Assembly: GCA_002049455.2 (NCBI GenBank)
Contig: KV918866.1
Coordinates: forward strand, 1-64,000
Direction: 5' to 3'
DNA from: Porphyra umbilicalis
Lineage: Eukaryota > Rhodophyta > Bangiophyceae > Bangiales > Bangiaceae
Length of the DNA stretch: 64,000 bases
This document shows positions 45,190-57,170 of the stretch, one piece after another; the first letter of the stretch is position 1, and each line of letters begins with the position of its first letter. The translations under genes and the position numbers were made by a program. Below the pieces are notes generated by a model, which saw nothing but the letters and a program-made list of their open reading frames with translations, did no database searches and was not told the origin of the DNA.

Positions 45190-45730
45190 GAGACAGTTGT
45201 TCTACCAGTGTCGGTGCGATCGCGCCGCGTGTCCGACAGGTCCGCAAGCGCGTTCGGCCACACGCCACCGCACGAGAGATACGAGACACACTCCAACAAT
45301 AGGGGCCCTGGGGCCGAGCTGGCACGCGGCCGTCCAGTTCCGAGAGCTACCATATTCCATCCGTGGGTAGCTGTCGAAACAAAAATATGATAAATCGGGC
45401 AATCTGAGGACAAAATGAACTGCCACATGTCACTCATTTAACCCCGTGAAACCGCGATGGACCAATCAGAGCACAGAACCCGTTGGCCCCAGGGCCAACG
45501 AGTTGCCAACGGGGGCTCCGTTGGCAACTCGTTGGACCCGAGGCCAACGGCTCCGACCCCGAATCGGACGGAAGTACATTTGCGTTATAACTCGCTTGAC
45601 CTCCGTTGGCAACGCCGCGTGCTCGTTCGACATTGTTACCCGCCCCGAGAACTGGCCAACGGCGAATTTGAGACACGTTTCTGCAATGTGAGCCCAATAT
45701 GGCGTTGGCCGGACATTGGTAAGAATGCTC
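45190..45730 (-). repeat. R1 arm of X
   Basis: Inverted relative to the orphan arm at 33968 and collinear with the Y right arm (51380-51856). Dense GTTGGC/GCCAAC motifs and a long imperfect hairpin at 45480-45550. Confidence 0.88.
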
Positions 45731-45733
45731 TCA

Positions 45734-46592
45734 GGGCCACCTCCCCGGCCGCTGACGGCGGGCGCGTCGCCGGTGCGGCGAGGCCCTGGGGTCGGCACAC
45801 TCCGGGCGCGTGGCGCAGGGCGAGCCGCCCGAGGGGCTGCACCCCGTGACCGGCACGCCCCGGGCGCGCGGCGGGGGTGGCGGCGGTGGGGTGGCGCCCC
45901 TGCGACGCCGTCGTGCCTGTCGTAACACTGGGCGTGTCGCCGCTGGGGTGGCAACCCGGGTATGGCACGCGCCGGGCGCGCGGAAAGCACATCCTCGATC
46001 GGGGGCGATGCCCCCACAGCGCGGACGCGCCGCGCGTGGCGGAGGGCGGGACGGCGCTGGGGCGGCACCCGGGGTGCGACGCGCGCAAGCGGAAGGTGGA
46101 CGTGTCGCCGATGGGGCGACACCCCCGGACGCTGTCGCCCCGGTCGTGCCGCAGGGCGCATTGCCGGCGACGGAACGCCCCGGAGTCGGCGCACACAGGT
46201 TGCGCCGTGGGCGTGCCGCCGGTGGGGCGACGCCCCCGCGGTGCTGTTGCACCGACCGTGGCGGAGGGCGCATCGCCTGTGGGTCGACGCCGTAGAGTCG
46301 GCGGCAAAGGAGGGCGCATCGCCGGCGTGGCAACGACCTGGAGTCGGCGCGCACCGGTAACGCAGTGGGCGTGCCGCCGGTCGGGCGACGCCCCCGTGGC
46401 GCTGTTGCACTGGTCGTGGCGGAGTGCGCATCGCCGATACGGCGGACCCCAGAGTCGGCGCACCTCGGTGACGATGTGGGCGTGTCGCCAGTGGGGCGAC
46501 GCATCCGCGATGCTGTCGCACCGGGCGTAGCGGAGGGCGCGTCGCCGGTGGAGCAGCGCCCCGGGTACGGCCCATGCCAAGGGCGCAGTGCG
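45734..46592 (+). repeat. 112-base tandem array, left part (internal to gypsy)
   Basis: Repeats of GTCGCCGGTGGGGCGACGCC and related half-units, between X and Y. The array resumes at 51860 on the other side of Y, so Y split it. Confidence 0.8.
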
Positions 46593-46595
46593 TGA

Positions 46596-47285
46596 GAGCA
46601 TTCCCACCAATGTCGGGCCAACGGTCTGAAACGGTGAAATGAAGCCGCTACGTGCGGCCCTGCGAGTGGTCAGTTGCCAACCGGCCAACGCGTTGCCAAC
46701 GGGCAATGTAATGGGTAAAATGGAGTGGGCTGCCTTTCGAAGATAGGAGCGCCGTTGGTCTCGACGTTGTTGGCCGCACTGGGTGGTGGCCAACGAAGGA
46801 CACATAGCAGCGTCGTCGCCAGTATCGAAATGAAGAGGCGTCCGTCGAATACGTGCCGAACATGTCACGGAAAGCGTGTGAACGGAGCCCGAACCGCCCA
46901 AATCAAGGCAATCTAGCGCGACACGTGTAGGTCTTTCGGTACCAATATGGATCGAATCCGCACAAGTGCGCGACCTGTGTTGCGGTCGCACCCCCTCGTG
47001 TTGTGCAAGGCCATGGAAGCTGAGTCATCCCGGTCGAATGGTCGCCTGCGGTGTCGTGGCCGTCCCCTTTGGGCGAATGAGTGGCCCTTGAGCCGTCTGC
47101 GTGTCGCTCCCTACTGTGTGCGTTCCACCTTAGGCTGACTAGGGCGGTTTCTAAGGCGCTGGTCCGCCCGGTCCGCGGATTGTGATGTCCTCAATCGGCC
47201 AAGGCTGGGCCAGAAAGGGTCAATGTAGGGCACCGACCGACATCCAGGAACTTTTGAGTGCGTCTTCGTGCCTTTGTGTGGGTGC
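46596..47285 (+). repeat. R2 arm of Y
   Basis: Collinear with 32498-33190 at roughly 85-90% by eye. Confidence 0.85.
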
Positions 47286-47342
47286 CCCGTGCTGTTGTAT
47301 GCTCTGCTGCTACCTGTGGGATACGAAACGTAGACATATATA

Positions 47343-48035
47343 GGGTAATCAAATTCTGGAACACTTTTTGCTTTTATATTATCTATAAAATACATCATAC
47401 GTCCGTGCCCGACAAGAGAGACATGGAAAAAAAGCCCGTGAGCTGCTCTACATTAATCTTGTACTCAAGGACGTGGTTGCTCTTCTCCTTCATGCCCGTA
47501 GTCTAGCTGGAAGTTGTCTCTCGCATCACGCAGTCTGTGACAGAAAAACCGCAAGTCTGGAACAGTAATTTTCACGCCTGGCAGAGGAATCACGAGAGAT
47601 ATGGGTGCTCTGGCACCCGCATGCTGTCACACGGGGCTCACGTGGCAGGCGTTCCGACGTTGCGTGCCACTCAGGTGGTGCGGCGCGATGCACTCTCGCC
47701 GTCCGCTCGTCCGACACCCCCCCCCCTCATTGCTGCCGGTGTCACAATCCCGACGAGATCATGCCACGCTGGGGGACTTTGACAACGATCCTCGCCCCTC
47801 CACCAGTTGTCACTCGGTGGAGGCGCAATAATCACCGTACCAAAACGCGAGTAGCGTCACGGCAGTCGTCAGAGGCAGGGCTTTCCAACCATTTTTTTTG
47901 GACGGTTTATATATGCTCGTACGTATCCCTTTTATTTATTCTTTCCTGTGACACACAAAACAACGGGCAAACAGGCTGGAATCGCATTTCTCGGTGTTCC
48001 ACGACTTTGAGCACTGTTCCATAATTTGATTACCC
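47343..48035. mobile_element. 693-bp MITE inside Y
   Basis: Inverted ends GGGTAATCAAATT(C/A)TGGAACA (one mismatch in 21), flanked by TA on both sides. No transposase; short frames only. TA duplication suggests Tc1/mariner-type mobilisation. Confidence 0.75.
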
Positions 48036-48151
48036 TAGTTACCAGGCAGCAAGCTCCCTTTCGACCGGTGCACTGGCTCATCCGCGCACGAACGTTGACG
48101 TCTCCTGCGATCGGCGCTCGCCAGCCAATGACGAGCGCACACCCTTCTCTA

Positions 48152-48270
48152 TTGTCGTTCCGCCAAAAAGTGGAGAGTCCAGGCCTGTCAAAGAGGCGCT
48201 TTTGTGCGTTTGATTGGCCCAAACGTCGATCCGCCTGTCTGGGACTGTCCAGCTTTTGGCGCAACGACCA
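48152..48270. repeat. About 119-base hairpin element
   Basis: Imperfect inverted arms of about 33 bases starting TTGTCGTTCCGCCAAAA and, inverted, TGGTCGTTGCGCCAAAA. Foldback-like; no clear target duplication. Confidence 0.55.
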
Positions 48271-49150
48271 TAGCCTTCCAGCGCCGGCCCCGGACCCGCC
48301 TCGCGTGACCGCCCCCCGCAGACACAGCACAGTACCCCCGCCGCAACCACACAGAAGCGTCCCGGCGGCCGGGCTACAGTCCCCAACCCACGACAGGGGG
48401 AGAAAGTCCCCTGTGCTCTGCGGACAGCGCCGAGAGGCGGTCGCCTGCAGTGGTCGGGATGACACCGGCGCACGGGGGTGCTTTCTTTTGACCGCCCTCT
48501 CCTCTGTCCCCATGGTGGCCGCCTGCCTGCTTCCTATGGTTGCCGCTGACCTTGTCGCCTCTGCCACAACCCCCCCTGTCGCGCACTTGCGGTAAAGTGT
48601 ATTGTCCTTGGATGGAGTTTTGGCGACCTGAACAGTACCAAAAGACGCGCAGAAAATGCTTTGATTGGTGCTCTGCTGGCTTCCTGCCAAGTTATAGGCC
48701 AATGTGTTGGCTCTGACGAAATTATTCTTGTTCACACCGGAGAATTTTCCTACGAGACAAATGCCAGCACGCACGCTCGAGCTGTGAGGTGGGGTTTTGC
48801 AAAACACAAGAAGGGCGGGGGGGTAGCCACTCTCGGTCGCTGCGGCCGCCGTTACGGCGGCAGCCACCGCACTGAGTCGAGAACAGCCAGCCGGCGGTGC
48901 GGTCGGGCGCCTCCCTCCCCCCCCGCCGCAAGGCGGCACTGCTGAAGTTAGTGGCCGCATCGTGTCTCCGCGCCGTCTGACTCGACGGCGCCGCCCCCGA
49001 CGCGCAGGGGGAGTGCCTCCACGCCGCAGGGTGGGGGGGATCTCCCAGTTAGAACCCTCTTTTTCTGACCGGATGGCTACGTGGCCGCGAGATCAGTGAC
49101 ACGACGAGCTCCCAGAAGAGAAAGACACACAACATTGTACCATAAGAAAA
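48271..49150. other. Interior of Y, no gene
   Basis: Mixed composition with no recognisable protein or RNA. Confidence 0.45.
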
Positions 49151-51310
49151 CGCGCATCTACTGAGCTTGGTAGTCGGGGGAGGGGGCTGTTGTGGCGGGA
49201 ATGGCGGCGGCCGCGGCGGTGAAGGGGGCGAAACCACGGCTGACGGCGACGGGGGCGGAAGAAGCGGGCCAGACCTACGGCGGCGAAAACTGCGGCGCCT
49301 GCGGGGGCGGCGGCGGCGGCTGAGGCGGCGGGGGTGGCGCAAGGAGACGGCGGCCGAGGCCGGGGCGGTGGCGCCGGCGGGGGAGGTGGCGAGGTCGGCG
49401 GCGGCGCGGCGGCGGCCGCCACCTTCGCGGACTGAGGCAGCTTGGCGGGTGGGGGCGACTGCAGCGGTGGCGGCAGCGGCTGCTGCCGTCGGCGGCGGGG
49501 GCGGGAGCGACCAACGCCGGCGGAGGTGACGAAAGCGCGGCGGCCGCGGGGGCGGCGGTCAGCGGGGGCGGTAAGGGTCGTAGTATCGGCAGGTTTGGCG
49601 CTCGACCGCGGCGGGGGCGGGGGCGGAGGCGGGGGCAGCGGTCAGGGGCGTCAACGGCGGCGGTGGTCGCGGTCGTGGGCGAGGCCGGGGCGCGAGCCTG
49701 CGGTCAGTGGGGGCTGTGGCGGAGGTGGTCGTCGTCTGTGGCGGGGACAAGGGCGGGGGCGATGAGGGCGGTCGGCGGGGCCGGCGGCAGGAGCGGCGAC
49801 GGTGGGGGCGGCAGTCGGCGGCTGCGGCGGGGGGGGCGGACGGCGACGGAGCCGACGGACGAAGACGGCAACGGCGGGGTCCGGGGCGACGTGGACGAAC
49901 AGCGACGGCGACAAGCGGGCCGGGAGTGGCGCCGGTCGGCGGTTTCGGCGGGGGGGGCGGACGGCGACGGAGACGACGAAGGGGGACGGCAACGGCGGGG
50001 TCCGGGGCGACGTGGTCGAACGGCGACGGCGACAAGCGGGACGGGAGTGGCGCCACTCGGCGGCTGTGGGGGCGGCGGCGGCGGCGGCATCGGTGGGCGC
50101 GGCTGTCGCCAACGGCGGCGACGGGGGAGAGGACGGAGCCGGCGGTCTGCCGGGGCGGCGGTCAGCTGCGGCGGCTGCGGGATCGGTCGGCGGCGGCTGC
50201 GGCGGCGGCGGCGGTCGTCGGCGGCGGGGACTGTTGCGGTTGCGTGGCCGGTGGTCGGCGGGATGTGGCGGCGGGAGCCGCGACGGCGGGTGCGGCGGTC
50301 GGCGACTGCGGGCGGACGGTGACGGCGGCGATGGAAGCGGTGGCCAGGGTGGCAGTTGACGGCGCCAGCGGTAGGCGGGGGTGGTCGCGGTGGCAGTGGG
50401 CGGCGACGGGAGGTGCGGCGACGGCGGCGGCGGCGGTCAGAGACGATTGCGGGGGAGGCGGTGACGGCGGGGGGCGCGATGACGGCCGGGGCGGCGGTCA
50501 GAGGGGGCGGCGGCGAGGGGGAGTGATGACAGTCCGGACGGGGGCGGCGGTGGTCGGCAGCGGCGGCGGAGGCGGCGGCGTTGGCGGCGACGGCGAAGGC
50601 GGCCGTCGCCAACAGCGAGGACGGGGGCGGGGGCACGTTCAGCAATCGGCCGAAGCGGCGGTCGCCGGGGGAGGTGGCGGCGGCCGTCGGCGTCGGCAGG
50701 GGGGGCAGCAACGGCGGGGGCGGCGGTGGGGGCGACGGCGGGGCAGCTAGCGGCACACGGCGCCGGCGGCCGACAGCGGCAGGGTCGGGGACGGCGGCGG
50801 CGGGAAGGGTCGCAGCAGCAGCCGCCGTGGGCAGGGGCGGCGGGGGCCACCGATAACGGTGGCGGCGACAGGGTCAGCGGGGGCCCCGGCGGCGGGATTT
50901 GGCAGTGGCGGCCGTCGGCGGCTGGGGCGACAGGGGAGGGGCTGGCGGGGGCTTGCGGCGGCGGGGGAGATGGCAGGGGGAATGGCGGCTGCGGATGGCG
51001 GCGGAGGAGCGGGGGACGGCGACCGACGTCGGCGACGGGGTGGGGGGCGACGGTCTCGGGGCCGGCGGGGCCGATGACGACCGACAGCCGCGAGCGCGGC
51101 GGTAGCCGGGGGGGGCGCGGACGACGGGAGCTGGGGCGGCGGGGAAGGCGGGGGTTGAGGTGGGCGGGGTGGGGACGGCAGGCGTCGGCGTTGGGGGGTC
51201 CCTGGTGCGGCGCTGGCGGCGGTTGGGGCGGCCGTGGACACGGCCGCAGGCCACCGCCACTGCCGTTCAGTGTGGTGGGAAGGGGGGGGGGGCGCACCTG
51301 CGCCAGCCAT
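49150..51310. repeat. GC-rich low-complexity core of Y
   Basis: Almost uninterrupted GGCGGNGGCGG-type sequence giving Gly/Arg-rich or Pro/Ala-rich frames on both strands in all phases. These are composition effects. The style matches the cores of R3 and of X. Confidence 0.7.
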
Positions 51311-51379
51311 GGTCGCAGGGCGGGCTCGCGTGGCGGCAGGAGCGGCCGCATTTCAGGGTCTGACGCGGGGTCGGTTGAC

Positions 51380-51856
51380 CAGGCCCCGCCCCATGTGTCC
51401 CCTCATGAACTCAGATCCCCCTTTTTTTTCCAGTGTCGGTGGGAACCCGCCGCGTGTCTGATGTGCCCAAAAAAGCGTTCGGCCACGAGCCACCGCATCA
51501 TGTATACGTGACACACTCCAACGATAGGGGCCCTGGGGCCGAGCTGGCACGCGGCCGTCCAGTTTCGAGAGATACCACATTCCATCCATGGGTAGCTGTC
51601 GAAACAAAAATATGATAAATCGGGCAATCTGAGGACAAAATGAACTGCCACATGTCACTCATTTAACCCCGTGAAACCGCGATGGACCAATCAGAGCACA
51701 GAACCCGTTGGCCCCAGGGCCAACGAGTTGCCAACGAAGGCTCCGTTGGCAACTCGTTGGACCCGGGGCCAACGGCTCCGACCCCGAATCGGACGGAAGT
51801 ACATTCGCGTTGTAACTCGCTTGACCTCCGTTGGCCCGACATTGGTGGGAATGCTC
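51380..51856 (-). repeat. R1 arm of Y, with internal deletion
   Basis: Matches the X arm but lacks about 117 bases next to the terminal repeat. The break lies at a shared CGTTGGC, suggesting microhomology-mediated loss. Confidence 0.8.
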
Positions 51857-51859
51857 TGA

Positions 51860-52500
51860 GTCACCGGTGCGACGACCTTGCCCTTCTGCGACGCGTTCAC
51901 ACAGGTCGTCATGAAGGGCGTGTCGCCGTCGGCGCGGTGCCCCAGGTACGGCCCGCGCCAAGTGCGCAGTGGGTGCGTCGCCGGTGTGCGACACCCCAGC
52001 GCCGCCGCACCGATCGGGACGGAAAGCGCATCACCGGTGGGGCAAATCCCCAGAGTCGGACCACACCGGTTACGCAGTGGGCGTGTCGCCGGTGGGGCGA
52101 CGCCCCCGCGGCGCTATTGCACCGGGCTAGGCGGAGGGCGCGTCGCCGATGGGGCAACGCCCAGGGAGCGGCTCACACCGGGTGCGCTCTGGCCGTATCG
52201 CCAGTGGGGAGACGCCCCCGCGGCGCTTTTGCACCGGTCGTGGCGGAGGGCGCATCGCCGGTGGGGCAACGCCCCAGAGGCGGCGCACCCCTATTACACA
52301 GTGGGCGTGTCGCCGGTGGGGCGACGCCCCCGCGACGCTGTCGCACCGGGCGTGGCCGAGGGCGCGTCGCCGGTAGGGCAACGCCCCGAGCTCGGCGCAC
52401 ACCGCGTACGCACTCAAGGGCGGGTCGCCAGTGCGGCGGCGCCACCGCGACGCTGTCGCGCCGGTCGTCAATAAGGGCGGGTCGCCAGTGGGGCGAAGCC
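51860..52500 (+). repeat. 112-base tandem array, right part
   Basis: Units begin at 52081, 52193, 52305 and 52420 (spacings 112, 112, 115). Each has two half-units of about 56 bases, both carrying TCGCC(G/A)GTGGGGC(G/A)A. Confidence 0.85.
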
Positions 52501-52599
52501 CCGGGGTGCCGCGTCAAGAACGCCCGCAAGCCCAAGGCCCGGCGGGCTTCTCCGGCTTCACTGCCTCGGCCCACGTTCGCCCTACCTACGAATCGGCAT

Positions 52600-55500
52600 A
52601 AGTGGGATCCACCAAGGGGAACCCGCCCTTACGCAGCTGGGCGCACACCGCCTGATTTAGGCGCGGCGCATGCCACGTGGGGCTCTTGGCCAACGGCCCA
52701 CTCACCTGGCGCACGGCCCGGCCGTACTCCAGGAGCGCCAGCCCCAGCATCGTATCCGTCACCTAACCCCAATTCATCACCAGGTCGTAACCCCACTTCG
52801 CCGACACGCCCTTGCGGAGGTCGCCCGGTCGAGGTGTGCCCGCCTGGGCGGTATTGGCCGCCCCCGTCAAGTAGAACGCCGACACGGTAGCGTCCTGGCC
52901 GCCCACCCCGCGGGCCTCCCGCTCCGCGGCCACGTCCCGCCCGCTGGTCCGCGCCGCCACCCGCCGACCGGCCGGGTCCGCCCCCGCGCCGCCGGTCCCC
53001 GACGGCCGCCGCTGCCCCCTCCTCTACTGCGGAGTTGCCACTACCACTGTCGGGACTCCGCGTCGTCTCGGTCGCGAGGGGGGTGTGTCCGGGGGCTTCC
53101 CGCCCGGGAACGCAGCGGGGGGGTCCCGCGTCACCGGGGCACCCGTCGTGGCCACACTCGGCGCGGAATCGGACGCCCCCGCCGCCGCCATGGGGACGAC
53201 ATCCGCAGCGACGCAAGCCCCCGGTCCCGGCGTGGCCGGCGGCGCGGTGGGCGCGTGCCCCTGACGGAAGGGCGACATCGCCGGCACCGCGGCGGCGGTC
53301 CCATCCGCATCTTTCGCCATCTCGGGCGCCGGCGCCGACGGCGGCGCGGGGGACTGCCACGAAGACGGCGCGGGCCCCACCCATGACGTGGCCGGGCGCG
53401 CGGCAGACACGACAGCCGGACGCTGAATCGGAAGCGGGGCGCCAACAGGCGCCTCGCAGAAGTGGCGACACCCGCCACTGGTCCCCGCGTCCCCAGTGGT
53501 CAGAACGGGCACACCGGTCCGCCCGGTATCCACCGCCGAGGCTCCCCGAGCCCGAACCGGCGGCGCCACGGTAGGCATTCCCGGGGGCGGCAGGGTCGGA
53601 GACGCGTCGGCAGCGGCAGGAGCGACGGAATGCCCGGACACAGGCAGCACCGGCGGGGGTGCAGCAGCTCCCCGAGCCGGGGACGGCGGCGCCGCGGCCG
53701 GCAACCCCGGGGGTGACAGGGTCGGAGACGCGGCGGCACCGGCAGGAGCGAGGGAACGGCCGGGCACCGGCGGATCCCCCGCCGACAACACCGGCGGCGG
53801 CGCCGGTGGGGGCGCAGCGGGCGCGGGCTCCCGGCACGGCCGCACCGGCGAAGCCGCGGGTGTGGGCTCTCGGCGCGGCGGCGTCAGCGGGGCGTCACCC
53901 CCGGCACGTCACGGATACCCACGCCCGTCGCGGGGCGACACTGGCGGCGGGGCCCAATCGCGGTATCCACCGCCGTGGCCACGGCTGTACCCGGGACGGG
54001 GGTCATCGCCTTGAGCGCCCTCGGGCTCGGGCGCGCCGGCACCGTCGCCCCACTTGCCGGCCTGGCCGGCCCCGCTGTAACCGCCGCCATGGTGCTCGTC
54101 CCCGCGGTTGTCCCCGCCGTCGTAGGTGCCGCCGTGGCACTCGTCGTACCCGCGGTCATCCCCGCCGCGGCATCTGCCACCGTAGCGGTCGTACCCGTGT
54201 TCGACACCACCGCGGTATCCACCGTCGCGGTACTCGCCGCCGCGGTCGCCGCCGCTGTGGTACTCGCCGCCGCAAAAAACCGCCGGCGCGGCCGCCGCCA
54301 CCGCAATAATCGCCGTCGTACTTGCCGCTGCGGTCGTCGCCGCCACGGTGTCCGCCGTCGTGCTGGTGGCCGTGGCGGTCGGACCCGCGGCCGTCACCGC
54401 CGGGGTATCCGCCTTAGCGGTACTCGCCGCCGCTGTCGCCGCCGCTGCGGTACTCGCCGCCGCCGTAGCCGTCCCCGCCGCCGTACTCGCCGCCGCGGCC
54501 GCCGCCCCCGCAGTACCCGTAGCCGTACTCGCCGCCGCCGTCGACGCCGCCGGGCTGCCAGCCCTCGCCGTGGCGCGGGCCACTGGTACCGTCCCCATGG
54601 CTACCGGACCAGGCCGTGCCGCCGCTGACCGGGTAGTCGCGGCCCCAGCGGTCCCCGGCGTGCGCCGGTGGCTCCCACCCCGCCGCGGCAGCGCCGGTGG
54701 TGGGATACCGCCGGCCCCCGCCCTGGTCGGCCCCGCCGCGGCCGCCGGCAAGCCCGGCCCCGCCGCCGAGCGACGCGGCGCCATTCGCGTCCGAGGGGGC
54801 GTCGGCGCTGCCCTCTTGGGGCTCCAACCGCGGGGACCGCGGCGGACCGGCCCCGCTGGCCCCACGGGGCTCGGCGGACGCCGCCAGGTGCGGAGCATCG
54901 TAATCGTCCCCGCCGATGTCCACGTACGGGAACTGCGGAGGCACTTCCGCCTCGGGGGCAGCCTCCGTGCAGCCCAACCCGGTCGGCGAAGACGCGCAGT
55001 GCGCTACGCACACCCAGTGGCGCTCGGCGCTCATCATCGTCCCAAGGTGTGCATAGGGGACGGTGGGGGGTGCCTTTCCCGGTGTCGGGTAGGGAAGACG
55101 CTGGCATACAAGGCCCCACGGGACGTGCGGCCACGCCGCAAGGATGAAAGGCAGCGTCGTGGCCCGCCGTGTGTCCCCTTGGGCGAAGGCCACCGGCCCG
55201 AAGAGGGTGAGCGCCCACGTCGTCAAGGGCGGGGGCCGGACCAAGCGGTGGTCCCGCTCGTACGCGGCGAGTACGGCGCTCACCATCGCACACGCTGCCG
55301 CGAGACGCGCTTCGCCAACGAAGGGGTCCCTCGTCGCCGTCGCAAGGCGGTGCGCGTGATGGGTGAACACCCGCGGCAAGAACCAAGGAAGCAGCCGCGG
55401 AGCCGCGAACACGAAGTCACAGTCGAAGGGAGCCGACGGGAGAAGGAACGTCCGGTCGGCGGCCTCACGCAGCGGCAGGCGCATCGCGCCATGACCCGCA

Positions 55501-56610
55501 CGAGCCACCGGAGCGAGCCGCCCCATCATGCGAGCGTCCAGCTCGTTGGCCCAGTCGTCCCCTGGAACCGGCACTGAGGTGAGGAGGGGCTCACGCCCTA
55601 CCCAAAACTCCAACCCGACGCTCACGTCCCCCCACGTCGAATCCCGCAGCGTTGGCAGCTGGCGCTGTGGCGCCACCAGCCACGCGAACCCCGCGGCGCC
55701 GTCGATGCAGAACATATCCGTGACGTCCGCAATCGGCTCCGGCAGCAGCACGGCGACCTCGTTCACCCGCAGAATGCGGCGAGAGTACTCGGCGGCGAGC
55801 GGGCGGTCGATGGCGGCCAGCGACTTCAAGACGTTCGGCGCCGCGTCCGGCGCCAAGTACCCACCCGCATCGCCCACGGCGAGCATGCAGGTCCACGCCT
55901 CGTCGATTGCCGCCGTGTCGCATGGTCCCGGCATGGCGCCCCCGGCCGCGACGCGCGCCGTCGGCCAAGGGCCCTCGCCGTCAACGTCGCAAGCGTCCGC
56001 GACCTTGATCGGCACCCCAACGGGCAGCGGTGCCGGGGCCGCCGGAGACGAAAGCACGACCGTGTTGGGGACTGGGTCCAGTAGTCCTGGCGGGGTCGTC
56101 CATGGCGGCCGCGGCGTCGGTCGCAGATGGTCCCGGTCGGGGACCCGGACCATTTCACCGTCCGGAGAAGTTTCTCCGCGAGCTCCCAGCGCGACCGACC
56201 CCCTGCGCGCCGCCGACAACGCTGCCGGAGCACCTCGTCCCACCGACATGGGGCCCCGCCCCGCCGATCGGCCGCCCCCGCGGCCGGCGGCCCCCGCCAC
56301 CGCGGCCGACGCCCCGCCTTCAGTCGTCCGACCGGCCGTCGCCACCGCCGCGGCACCCCCCGGCACGAATGGTGGCGTCGTCGAGCGGGTGCGCTGCCCC
56401 GCAATGCCCGAAGTACCCCGGGGCGCGGTTCCCGTCGTCTCCGCCGACGCCGCGGCGGTCCCCGGCGCTCGGAATCCGTCGGTGGCCGCGCCGGCCGACG
56501 CCGCCGACGCCGCGGCCGCAGCCCGAGCGCGCCGCCCCGCCGTCGTCCGCGTCACTGGTCCCCCGGGTCGGGCGGACCCCGCCATGCACCGCCGGGGACG
56601 GCGGTCGCTT
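52600..56610 (-). other. Large antisense coding block of the gypsy element
   Basis: On the strand opposite to gag-pol, between the tandem array and the purine tract, there is an open frame of about 760 codons (54414-56696, its 5' end running into the LTR). Its composition is protein-like, with VGLEFWVGREPLLTSVPVPG and DCDFVFAAPRLLPWFLPRVF, and a Gly/Tyr/Glu-rich tail. Similar Gly/Tyr- and Pro/Ala-rich coding continues towards 52.6 kb. It resembles no family I know. Antisense accessory genes occur in some large plant gypsy elements. Fossil status: partly broken, few breaks. Confidence 0.55.
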
Positions 56611-56622
56611 GGGAGGAGATGA

Positions 56623-57170
56623 TGGAGCACCACAGGGCAGGGGTGGTTCTGGCGACCCCCGGCCGGGACCTGATGGACGCGGCCCGCGGGTTGCAAGCAG
56701 CGGGGCTCGCGGCACGGGCCCCACGGCCCCGCGGGGAGAGGCGGCGCGGGCCCCTCGCCCCAATCCGGGCGCCGCGTGTCGTGGCGGTTATGTTGCCCGC
56801 GCGCGACACCGCGCGGCCTCGCCAGGTGGCGCCACGTCAGGCGCGGCCCGGCAGCCGCGATCCCTCTCCTCTCTACTTATCGCATTAGGAGATTAGTCTC
56901 GTATGGTACTTATTTGTATTGGTTGGTCGGTGGCCGGGGCCAATTTCCATTAGGAGAATTGGGCCCCCGCAACGGTTTTCGCCCAATTTAGGACGAACGG
57001 CGACGACGGTGGGAGGCACCGTCGTCGCCGGCAAGTAAACCGTGCCTGTTGTCTTGTACCTTTGGCGGCCCCTCTTCCGGGATCGGGTGATCTTAAAGAG
57101 GGCACGTTCTTGGGGCGGCCGGTGTGGGTTGCTTCCCATCTCGGGACCGTGGCTACGGGGTTGTGGTACT
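56623..57170 (+). repeat. Gypsy 3' LTR
   Basis: Starts TGGAGCACCAC and ends GTTGTGGTACT, followed by GTCGT. The purine tract GGGAGGAGATGA at 56611-56622 precedes it. Confidence 0.9.

Larger units (their letters stand above)
32498..45730 (+). mobile_element. Element X: giant non-autonomous Harbinger-like element
   Basis: Left end GAGCATTCCCAGCAATGTC; right end is the inverse of GAGCATTCTTACCAATGTC. Both are flanked by TCA (32495-32497, 45731-45733), and both run on into ggCCAACG. The left arm (R2) and right arm (R1, inverted) are homologous to those of element Y. No transposase is seen. It sits in the 3' part of the gypsy element. Internally it hosts a Ty1/copia cluster (34680-44372) and an extra R1 arm at 33968. 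TSDs of TCA rather than TAA/TTA are uncommon for Harbinger but agree with the TNA pattern. Confidence 0.8.
46596..51856 (+). mobile_element. Element Y: non-autonomous Harbinger-like, 5261 bp
   Basis: The left end GAGCATTCCCACCAATGTC is exactly inverted at the right end, and TGA flanks both (46593-46595, 51857-51859). The R2 left arm and R1 right arm match X. The interior holds a 693-bp MITE, a small hairpin element and a 2.2-kb GC-rich core. No transposase is present, so it needs one in trans. Confidence 0.88.
24867..57170 (+). mobile_element. Old Ty3/gypsy chromodomain element with nested insertions
   Basis: Two direct LTRs (24867-25422 and 56623-57170) are flanked by the 5-base duplication GTCGT (24862-24866, 57171-57175). 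A purine tract precedes the right LTR. Order on the plus strand: gag, protease, RT, RNase H, integrase and a chromodomain, so it is a chromovirus-type element. A 112-base tandem array and a large antisense frame follow. The LTRs differ at roughly one base in twelve, so it is old. It is broken: about half a dozen breaks plus three insertions (249 bp, X and Y). Without the insertions it would be about 13.5 kb. Confidence 0.92.

Noticed and set aside
49159-51511. Long Gly/Arg- and Pro-rich frames in the Y core
   Set aside because: Same composition effect in all phases; no domain, inside a non-autonomous transposon.
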